32,427 bases of DNA from Yaniella flava (GTDB lineage Bacteria; Actinomycetota; Actinomycetes; Actinomycetales; Micrococcaceae), in assembly GCF_039529295.1 (NCBI RefSeq), contig NZ_BAAAMN010000034.1, positions 1-32,427 of the forward strand. The letters run 5' to 3'. The position numbers were made by a program, and so were the translations under genes. This document shows, piece by piece, positions 1 through 6,079 of this stretch. Every line of letters begins with the position of its first letter. Position 1 is the stretch's first letter. A model generated the notes under the pieces. The model was given only the letters and a program-made list of their open reading frames with translations. It did no database searches and had not been told where the DNA came from.

Positions 1-76
1 ACACCTTCCACCACCTTCACCCCCGGCGTGTCTTAAACCCTCACCCCACCCTTAAACCGGAAGAGCCGGTATTCGT

Positions 77-538
77 TTGCCGTTGGAAGCGGCCAAAGGC
101 GTGAGCCTTACTGCCCGCGGTGAAGGCGTGCTCCCGCAGCATCCACTCAAATTATTCGAAAAAATGGTCGCTTCGTCGCCTTATGACGGTGAAATCATGA
201 GGTTTTCCGGCACCTTTGATGTGGGAGATCGCTCCGAGGTGGTGAGCAAGAAACGGCTAGACATGGTGGTGCGTGATGCGTTGGAGTTCTTCGAGTCTTG
301 GTCACCCCGCGAGGTTGAGAAAGAACGTGCCGGCCACCGACCAACCAGTGCTGACGATGCGCCACTCATCGGTGCGATTCCTCGGCACGACGGACTCTAT
401 GTAGCTACGGGACACGGAACGCTCGGTGTCACGCTGGGTCCGGTGACTGCAGCGCTGGTAGCTCGTGAGCTCTCGACGGGTAAGGCCGAGGCGTTATTAT
501 GGCCCTTCCGCCCCAACCGGTTTCGATTGGTGTTTTAG
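77..538 (+). CDS. C-terminal part of a FAD-dependent D-amino-acid oxidase/dehydrogenase (DadA-like), 5' end missing
   Basis: The 153 residues match the C-terminal half of the DAO/DadA flavoprotein family, which oxidatively deaminates amino acids. Visible hallmarks are the GEIMRFSGTFDVG strand region, the GHRPTSADDAPLIG segment and the FAD-contacting GLYVATGHGTLGVTLGP motif near the end. The N-terminal Rossmann FAD-binding part (GxGxxG) is absent. Family-like residues (TGRAGIR, then LPLEAAKG) continue in frame upstream of the TTG at 77 back to about base 56, where an in-frame TAA at 53-55 stops them. The TTG is therefore probably not a true start. Bases 1-55 are C-rich and show no family match in any frame, so the gene is either truncated or the sequence edge is unreliable. 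I am confident of the family, not of expression. Confidence 0.75.
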   Translation: MPLEAAKGVSLTARGEGVLPQHPLKLFEKMVASSPYDGEIMRFSGTFDVGDRSEVVSKKRLDMVVRDALEFFESWSPREVEKERAGHRPTSADDAPLIGAIPRHDGLYVATGHGTLGVTLGPVTAALVARELSTGKAEALLWPFRPNRFRLVF

Positions 539-610
539 GAAGATTGCGCAAAGCGGTTGAGCAAAAGGACAGCAAAGGCACACCCCGCACCTGTGGTCTC
601 CAACACTTCA

Positions 611-650
611 CTCGAGTAACTGCACCGAACGTTTGGTACAGTTACTCGGG
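611..650. promoter_or_regulatory. 40-bp imperfect palindrome, probable TetR operator over the MFS promoter and start
   Basis: The dyad centre lies between 630 and 631. The outer arms CGAGTAACTG (613-622) and CAGTTACTCG (639-648) pair perfectly, and the inner halves ACCGAAC / GTTTGGT pair with one mismatch. Overall 17 of 20 positions are symmetric. It covers the -10 hexamer (637-642) and reaches the GTG start at 650. A TetR-family gene overlaps the 3' end of the same transcription unit, so autoregulated repression of efflux is the natural inference. Confidence 0.7.
637..642 (+). promoter_or_regulatory. -10 hexamer for a leaderless MFS transcript
   Basis: TACAGT ends 7 nt before the GTG at 650, the spacing expected if transcription starts at the first base of the start codon. 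No Shine-Dalgarno sequence precedes the GTG. No convincing -35 is visible. Confidence 0.5.
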
Positions 651-2134
651 TGAACCCATTAACAGCACCGACAACGTCCACCCCTCGGCAGCGGTGGACC
701 TTTCTTGCCGTCATCAGCGCCGCCCTCTTTTTGGTAGGTGCCGATAACTCAATCCTCTACACCGCGTTGCCTGAGCTGCGTGACCAATTAGGCACGACGT
801 CGCTGCAGGGGCTATGGATCATCAACGCCTACCCGCTGGTGCTGTCCGGTCTGTTGTTAGGTACCGGTACACTCGGCGATAAAATTGGCCACCGACTGAT
901 GTTTATCATCGGCGTCAGCATCTTTGGTGTCGGGTCATTGATCGCTGCCTTCTCGCCGACCGCATGGTTCTTGATTGCCGCCCGTGCCCTGCTCGGTGTG
1001 GGTGCAGCAACCATGATGCCCGCCAGTCTCGCGCTGGTGCGCATTACCTTTACCAACGTGCGCGAACGCAACCTGGCGATCGCCCTGTGGATGTCGGTGG
1101 CCGTCGTCGGTGCGGCGACCGGCCCGGTACTGGGCGGCCTACTGCTGGAGTTCTTCTGGTGGGGCTCGGTATTCCTTGTGAACGTCCCGGTCGTCATCAT
1201 CACGCTCATTGCTACTCTGCTGGTAGCGCCACCGAATATCGCGAACCCGAAGAAGCACTGGGATCTCATCTCATCGGTGTGGGCCATGTTGGCGATGGTT
1301 GGACTCGTGATGGCCATCAAAGAACTCGCGAATCCGGAGCGCGCCGCCTGGCTCTTGATTGCCTCGACCGTGGTCGGACTCATCGGACTGGTGTTATTCA
1401 TCCTCCGTCAGCGTGGACTGGAACAGCCGTTGTTGGATGTCGACATCTTCCGGAACCGCATTTTTACCGGTGGTGTCCTGACGGCTGGACTCATGATGTT
1501 TGTTGTGGCCGCAGTTGAGTTGATGAGCACCCAGCGGTTCCAAACGGCCGGTGGGTTCTCGCCGCTGGAAGCCGGTGCGCTGGTAGCATCTGTGGCCGTC
1601 CCAGCAATTCCCGCAGCGTTATTGGGTGGCTCGGTGCTGCACCGAGTCGGGTTTATCCCGTTGATCTCGGGTGGTTTCACCCTGCTGGCTCTCGGGATTG
1701 CCCTGGCATTGTGGACGTTCAACATGGATTCGCTGGTGCCATTTATTCTCAGTCTGCTGCTCGTCGGGATCGGGAGTGGGCTGGCGTCGTCTGTGGCTTC
1801 GACGGCGATACTGGGTGGTGCTGCGGTAGATAAGGCCGGGATGGCGTCCTCGGTGGAGGCCGTCTCCTATGAGTTCGGCACCCTGATTTCGGTTGCGGTA
1901 TTCGGCTCCCTACTACCATTCTTCTACTCACTGATGGCACCGTCAGAGGTAGCCGACGATGTTGATCACGGCGTCGACCACGCCGTGCACGGTCCGGCAG
2001 CGGTCGAGGCCTACGACGGAGCCTATCTGTCCATCTTGGCGATCGTCGGTGTCGTGTCCCTAATCGCCGCGGCACTCACGGCATATTGTTTCCGCGGCAA
2101 CCCGAAAGAGGCTGATGTAGATGCGTCCGAGTAA
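650..2134 (+). CDS. MFS drug-efflux transporter, DHA2 / EmrB-QacA type (14 TM)
   Basis: This 494-aa integral membrane protein fits the 14-helix DHA2 family of proton-coupled drug exporters. The N-terminus shows TM1 with the family-typical GADNSILYTALPEL (motif D1-like), then LGDKIGHR (motif A loop) and the ALLGVGAATMMPASLALVR segment (motif B), followed by GAATGPVLGG (motif C, the antiporter signature). Length agrees with QacA/EmrB relatives. The start is GTG at 650, chosen because the palindrome and a -10 hexamer end just before it and no ribosome binding site is present, which suggests a leaderless mRNA. The stop overlaps the following tetR-type gene by 14 nt. The exported substrate cannot be read from sequence. 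Confidence 0.9.
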   Translation: MNPLTAPTTSTPRQRWTFLAVISAALFLVGADNSILYTALPELRDQLGTTSLQGLWIINAYPLVLSGLLLGTGTLGDKIGHRLMFIIGVSIFGVGSLIAAFSPTAWFLIAARALLGVGAATMMPASLALVRITFTNVRERNLAIALWMSVAVVGAATGPVLGGLLLEFFWWGSVFLVNVPVVIITLIATLLVAPPNIANPKKHWDLISSVWAMLAMVGLVMAIKELANPERAAWLLIASTVVGLIGLVLFILRQRGLEQPLLDVDIFRNRIFTGGVLTAGLMMFVVAAVELMSTQRFQTAGGFSPLEAGALVASVAVPAIPAALLGGSVLHRVGFIPLISGGFTLLALGIALALWTFNMDSLVPFILSLLLVGIGSGLASSVASTAILGGAAVDKAGMASSVEAVSYEFGTLISVAVFGSLLPFFYSLMAPSEVADDVDHGVDHAVHGPAAVEAYDGAYLSILAIVGVVSLIAAALTAYCFRGNPKEADVDASE

Positions 2135-2654
2135 AAAAGAAGAGATCCTGAACGCGGCTGTGGACCTCATTGAACGTGAAAACCTCGAGGCGGTGTCCTA
2201 TGAGGCGCTCGCAGAAGCCTCCGGGATGTCTAAATCGGGCATCGTCTACCATTTCCCATCGCGCCACGAAATCATGCGTGGCATCCATCAACACCAGGCG
2301 GATCAATGGGAACAGGCACTCGAACGGGCGGCAGGCGGTCCAGCCAATTCAGTGGATGAGAAGACGCGACTGCGAGCGGTTGTCTTGTCCCAAAGTAGTA
2401 GCGCCACCAAGGCTGAGCTCCTGTTAGAAATTGATGCGCGCGGAAACGAAGAGTTCTCGGCTATCTGGCGGCAAGTCGATAAGCGATGGACGCCGTCGCC
2501 TGATGATATTGAAGACGACGAGGTACAGCATGCTAGTTACCTCGTGCAACTGTTAGCCGATGGTCTATGGATGCATGACTACGTGCACGAAAAACCCTTA
2601 ACGCCCGCCCAGCGCAAGGCCCTGACCGGTCACATCCTTGGCATGCTGGATTAA
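2121..2654 (+). CDS. TetR-family transcriptional regulator
   Basis: The 177-aa protein has a typical TetR N-terminal helix-turn-helix: KKEEILNAAVDLIE, then SYEALAEASGMSKSGIVYHF with the recognition-helix pattern SxSGxxYHF, residues about 6-50. The rest is a helical ligand/dimerisation domain resembling TetR_C proteins, with YLVQLLADGLWMHDYV near the end. The ATG at 2121 lies inside the last codons of the efflux gene, preceded by GAAAGAGG, so the two are translationally coupled. It probably represses the efflux gene through the palindrome at 611-650 and is induced by an exported compound; this is inference from arrangement. Confidence 0.88.
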   Translation: MRPSKKEEILNAAVDLIERENLEAVSYEALAEASGMSKSGIVYHFPSRHEIMRGIHQHQADQWEQALERAAGGPANSVDEKTRLRAVVLSQSSSATKAELLLEIDARGNEEFSAIWRQVDKRWTPSPDDIEDDEVQHASYLVQLLADGLWMHDYVHEKPLTPAQRKALTGHILGMLD

Positions 2655-2883
2655 CATCTGCTCAGGTGCGTCCACAGTCGGATTAGCCAGGTGCCGCCCA
2701 AATTGAGTGACGTAAAGGTTGCCGGTCATAATCTCCGCACCGAGAATGACCGGGACCACCGGACTACCTTGCACGGAAGAGCACCAAGTCTGCGACTTCA
2801 GCATCCTGGCGTGCCAGGGTTGTCTTGTACACGGTGTTCTCACCGGACAGCTCCCGGTAGCATTGCTAGCAGGAGGGATTATT
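2655..2883. other. Intergenic stretch without a recognisable gene
   Basis: No open frame with a ribosome binding site is convincing on either strand. Short minus-strand segments look protein-like (for example RELSGENTVYKTTLARQD near 2840-2790, ending in a stop) but I recognise no family, and they may be decayed sequence. Confidence 0.3.
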
Positions 2884-3018
2884 ATGACATCGATCAGTGT
2901 GTGGCCAAACCTCGCCCAAGCGGTGCGAGCGCGATTTGCCGAGATCGGTGGGACTCAGTTGGAGACGCCATCGCGTACAGAAATGCCTCGCCCGGCCGAT
3001 CTGCCGGAGCAATTGTGA
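2884..3018 (+). CDS. Short hypothetical ORF (44 aa)
   Basis: The ATG at 2884 is preceded by a strong AGGAGGG (2871-2877) with 6-nt spacing, which is the main reason to take it seriously. The product begins MTSISVWPNLAQAVRARF and ends in a proline-containing tail. There is no signal peptide, membrane segment or recognised domain. It sits just upstream of a small broken gene (3097-3334). It could be a real small protein or the surviving 5' end of a decayed one. Confidence 0.3.
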   Translation: MTSISVWPNLAQAVRARFAEIGGTQLETPSRTEMPRPADLPEQL

Positions 3019-3096
3019 TTGTTGTTGGACCACGCGCGTGGCGCTCCAAATTCTATGGCGAAGGGAGCCATCATGCGGCACGATGGAGGCATGCAC

Positions 3097-3334
3097 ATGT
3101 CAGCTGAATTGGTTACGCTCGTCCTGGTGGGTGTCGGCTTCGTGATAATCTACGGCGGGATGATCTTCGCTGGCCTGGCATGGTTTCTGCGGCGCATGGG
3201 TGAACGGTTCGACAAGCTGGACCAACGCTTTGACGAATTGGACTGTGAGCTGCGTACATTCTCAGCTGAATGACGTGAAGGTTGCTGTGGCTCGGCTGGA
3301 AGGTCCACCCCGGCGACTGATCTTTCCGCATTGA
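3097..3334 (+). pseudogene. Small membrane-anchored coiled-coil protein, frameshifted
   Basis: The ATG at 3097 follows GGAGG (3085-3089, 7-nt spacing); a second ATG at 3091 is too close. The first 58 residues carry one TM helix (LVTLVLVGVGFVIIYGGMIF...AWFLRRM) and an amphipathic segment (GERFDKLDQRFDELD) typical of small actinobacterial TM plus heptad proteins. A TGA at 3271-3273 ends this frame, but a neighbouring frame continues across it with LNDVKVAVARLEGPPRRLI up to a stop at 3332-3334. That tail is the usual C-terminus of such proteins as I remember them, so a one-base frameshift near 3255-3265 is the best explanation. It may be mutation or sequencing error. Function unknown. Confidence 0.55.
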
Positions 3335-3558
3335 CGGTCGATGCCCCTAGCTTCTCGAGCATGGTTGCCTCTCGTTTTGCGTGATTATGGTGGACTTCAC
3401 CGCATAACCCTGTATCGATTACGCCGATAATTGGTGGTGTAACACCAGTTCTTCGTAGAGGTCGAAACCGGTGGTGCGAGTGCCATCGGCCAGTACGGAA
3501 ATGCAGGAAGTTAGTGGGTAGGCTCGCATTGAACGATGACGCATTGTAGTCTCGTGAC
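3335..3558. other. Intergenic, no gene recognised
   Basis: Nothing coding is supported. A minus-strand stretch reads VLADGTRTTGFDLYEELVL in one frame and continues protein-like in another, which may be a decayed gene, but I cannot name a family. Confidence 0.25.
3547..3552 (+). promoter_or_regulatory. Candidate -10 hexamer for the 596-aa gene
   Basis: TAGTCT ends 6 nt before the ATG at 3559, and no Shine-Dalgarno sequence is present, so a leaderless mRNA is possible. Confidence 0.35.
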
Positions 3559-5349
3559 ATGACAGATGCGCCTTCGCCTTTTGATGATCCAGAATTTGTA
3601 GAAATGCTCAAACGTTCCGGTGTGACTCATCGGCCCGGGATGGCACAAGAGTTGATGGACGAGATTGGTCCTCTGCTTGCGGCGGATGGCTTTGATATGG
3701 AAAACCCTGACCAAGACGTGGACTTGGAGAACTTGAATGCGGCCATGGGTCGGGCCGTAGAGCGTCGCAATATGGAACTTGTGACGCCGGTGGGTGCGGC
3801 ACGGGCACTCACCGTTGCTTTGTTGCGCGAATTCGTCAACGTATACACGGCTGAGGATCGGCAACTGCTTGACAGCATATTGGGGCGGCTCCGCCCTGAC
3901 CCAACGCCACGCCACCCGAGTTTTAGCCACCTGATCGGAGTAGCGCTGGAGAAACTTGATGCCTGGTATTCCGATGAGGCACTTCGCGCTGCGCTCACTC
4001 GGATCCCTTCTGCGGATACGCCCGCTGAGGTGAGGCCTGCGATATCTGACCTTGAAGCATTGGCACGCAAAGGGCGCGCATTCCGATCGATCGAACGTTT
4101 ATTGGTCCAACACAACGGTGCGATCCTCGCTGCAGCAAGTGCCTATTTGGTGGCGGTCACGGTTGCGGCCGTGACGGCTCATCGACAGCAGCCCGTTGGG
4201 CTGGTGCTTGGGGAAATGCTGTCAGACGAGTCCAGCAGCGGCGGTTTTGGCACGGGTACAGCATTTGGTGCCGCTGCAGCACAACAGGTGAGCGCGCAGG
4301 ACCAACTGGGCCAGTTTGAGAATTGGCTACTCGAAAATGAGGACCTAGCGATGAGCGCGCCCGAAGATATCGAGGTCTTTGAGACGATTGTTGACTCAGC
4401 TGCGCTGTGGAACTTGGACCCGTTTGATGCGGATGATTTCGAAGAACTCATCGATATGGTGCTGCAACTTGAAGACTCTTCTGTTGCAGCGTGGAGCCTG
4501 GCCGTGCTACATGATTACGTGCATTTCCGGTTGGAAGGCGATGATGCGCGATCGTGGGAAGAAGCCCATGAGATTATCAATGATATTGCTGGTGATACAG
4601 CGAGTTTGCCTCCGCAACTGCAGACTCTGTTGGATGGACTTGAGGATATTCCTGCCGAGGAGCGTTATGCAGCGGTAGTCTCTACACCGTTGATTACCGG
4701 GATCGCGAGACTCCAAGAGTGGATAGGCAAATCTCAACCAGTGACGGGTACGGGTATGCCCAAACGCGCTGACATCGGCGTTGTTGCTGCCATGATCGGC
4801 ATCGATGCGGAAGGCGTAACTAATAAGCCGCCCGTGGAGGTATCAGACGAGGCCCTGGGGAATCTCGACCTGTCAAAACCAGCCCCACCCCAGCCCACGT
4901 TGCAAGTCCAGTCCGCAAAAGACATCGGCGCGCTCCGTGCCTGGTGGGCAGCTTTAGAAATACACGCAGGTATCGAGCTGACTTCCACAAGAGTGTATCC
5001 CGGGGCTATGACAGAAATCCTGGCAGCTCCACAGATTGAGGATCTGGAACCAGTAGAAATGTTCATCGTCAGTTATATCCGAGAATATTTACTGGGCGAA
5101 ACTGATCAGTATTTTGGAAACATTGCAGTCAGACACACCGTTGGACAGCTCTTGTCGTTGGCTGAAGTGAGTGACAACCCTTCGGCTGAAGACCCCTTCT
5201 CAGCATTCTCTATCAGGCATCTTCGGAACTTTGAGTCGATGGGGCTATTGGAAATTCGAGAGTCCCAACTATTCATTCCTGAACCATTGCGCCCCGTCGT
5301 AGTACTCGGAGCGATGCTCGCTATGACCGATCTCGAGCTGGCTCAGTAG
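3559..5349 (+). CDS. Hypothetical protein, 596 aa, unrecognised family
   Basis: I do not recognise a family. The protein is acidic and mainly helical, with no signal peptide. The N-terminal ~130 residues are rich in Asp/Glu (PFDDPEFVEML, DMENPDQDVDLENLNAAMGR). A short hydrophobic stretch, GAILAAASAYLVAVTVAAV, lies around residues 186-204; it may be buried rather than membrane-spanning. A small Gly/Ser/Ala-rich linker (residues about 225-245) separates two helical halves. The last 150 residues include a segment resembling a winged or helical bundle (FSIRHLRNFESMGLLEIRES). The start is the ATG at 3559, with a -10-like TAGTCT 6 nt upstream. The next gene is a lipoprotein and the one after that a secretion-type ATPase, but co-function is unproven. 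Confidence 0.75.
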   Translation: MTDAPSPFDDPEFVEMLKRSGVTHRPGMAQELMDEIGPLLAADGFDMENPDQDVDLENLNAAMGRAVERRNMELVTPVGAARALTVALLREFVNVYTAEDRQLLDSILGRLRPDPTPRHPSFSHLIGVALEKLDAWYSDEALRAALTRIPSADTPAEVRPAISDLEALARKGRAFRSIERLLVQHNGAILAAASAYLVAVTVAAVTAHRQQPVGLVLGEMLSDESSSGGFGTGTAFGAAAAQQVSAQDQLGQFENWLLENEDLAMSAPEDIEVFETIVDSAALWNLDPFDADDFEELIDMVLQLEDSSVAAWSLAVLHDYVHFRLEGDDARSWEEAHEIINDIAGDTASLPPQLQTLLDGLEDIPAEERYAAVVSTPLITGIARLQEWIGKSQPVTGTGMPKRADIGVVAAMIGIDAEGVTNKPPVEVSDEALGNLDLSKPAPPQPTLQVQSAKDIGALRAWWAALEIHAGIELTSTRVYPGAMTEILAAPQIEDLEPVEMFIVSYIREYLLGETDQYFGNIAVRHTVGQLLSLAEVSDNPSAEDPFSAFSIRHLRNFESMGLLEIRESQLFIPEPLRPVVVLGAMLAMTDLELAQ

Positions 5350-5383
5350 CAGTATCGCCCCGCCCCAATCGGACATTTTCCGG

Positions 5384-5413
5384 TTGATTGTTCAAGATTG
5401 AACGAGATAGAGT
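5384..5413 (+). promoter_or_regulatory. Candidate promoter with internal inverted repeat, upstream of the lipoprotein gene
   Basis: TTGATT (5384-5389) and TAGAGT (5408-5413) are separated by 18 bp and sit upstream of the gene at 5458. The spacer contains a perfect inverted repeat, GTTCA-AGAT-TGAAC (5390-5403), well placed to act as an operator. Confidence 0.4.
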
Positions 5414-5457
5414 AGTTTGCGGCGCATCACCCATCCAAGGAGAGTGCTCAAGGCTCC

Positions 5458-5907
5458 ATGTTCCACAAAAATATTCTGGCTATCGTGCCCGTTGCCGTGC
5501 TGTTCATGCTCGGCGTGACTGCGTGTTCATCCGGCAATGACGTGGCAGTTTCTGGTGATAGTCAGGTCGCTGCGGGAACCGCTTCAACGGATGAGACCTG
5601 CGAGCAGTTCATCGAAGTCAACGAGCGCTACAACGATACCGACATCGAGTCGATGAACGACGAAGAATTGCTCGCCAACATGAGCGCAGGGGCTACAGAG
5701 ATGGATGAGATTGGCGAAGCCTCTGAGAACCTCGAACTTGCAACAGCCATTGGCACCATGACGGATGCCTTGCGTACCGCAGTTGAGACTGGTGAGGGTG
5801 ACATAGCCGCCGTCGATGCAGCATTTAAAGAGCAGATTCAACAAGAAGATGTGCAGCAGGCTGCAACAACACTCGATGAAACCTGCGATGCCGGGATAGG
5901 TTTCTGA
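5458..5907 (+). CDS. Hypothetical lipoprotein (149 aa)
   Basis: The N-terminus is a lipoprotein signal peptide: charged MFHKN, a hydrophobic core and the lipobox VTAC with the lipidated Cys at residue 23. The mature part is small, acidic and helical, with two further Cys (DETCEQF and DETCDAG, residues about 49 and 144) that could form a disulfide. No named domain is recognised. AAGGAG (5437-5442) precedes the ATG at a rather long 15 nt, and AAGG at 5450 is closer. It is predicted to be anchored on the outer face of the membrane. It sits between the unknown 596-aa gene and the EssC-like ATPase. Confidence 0.7.
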   Translation: MFHKNILAIVPVAVLFMLGVTACSSGNDVAVSGDSQVAAGTASTDETCEQFIEVNERYNDTDIESMNDEELLANMSAGATEMDEIGEASENLELATAIGTMTDALRTAVETGEGDIAAVDAAFKEQIQQEDVQQAATTLDETCDAGIGF

Positions 5908-6066
5908 ATTTCCAGTTCCGCATTATGGTTTTGGGCTCCGGCGTAAAACTTGAAAGTAGCAGATGAATTTTTGGAACACTGGTCTGACTTGGCTCGATCC
6001 GCGTTAAATGGCTATTTTTCCCGCCGGAATACTCCGATGAGTACCAAAAGTTAAAACTCCTTCCGT

Positions 6067-6072
6067 TATACT
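6067..6072 (+). promoter_or_regulatory. -10 hexamer for a leaderless ATPase transcript
   Basis: TATACT, one mismatch from consensus, ends 7 nt before the GTG at 6080. There is no ribosome binding site, so transcription probably starts at the start codon. Confidence 0.55.
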
Positions 6073-6079
6073 CGACCGG

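Noticed and set aside
2598..2843. 81-codon minus-strand open frame after the TetR gene
   Set aside because: No ribosome binding site or recognised family, and it overlaps the 3' end of the TetR gene in antisense.
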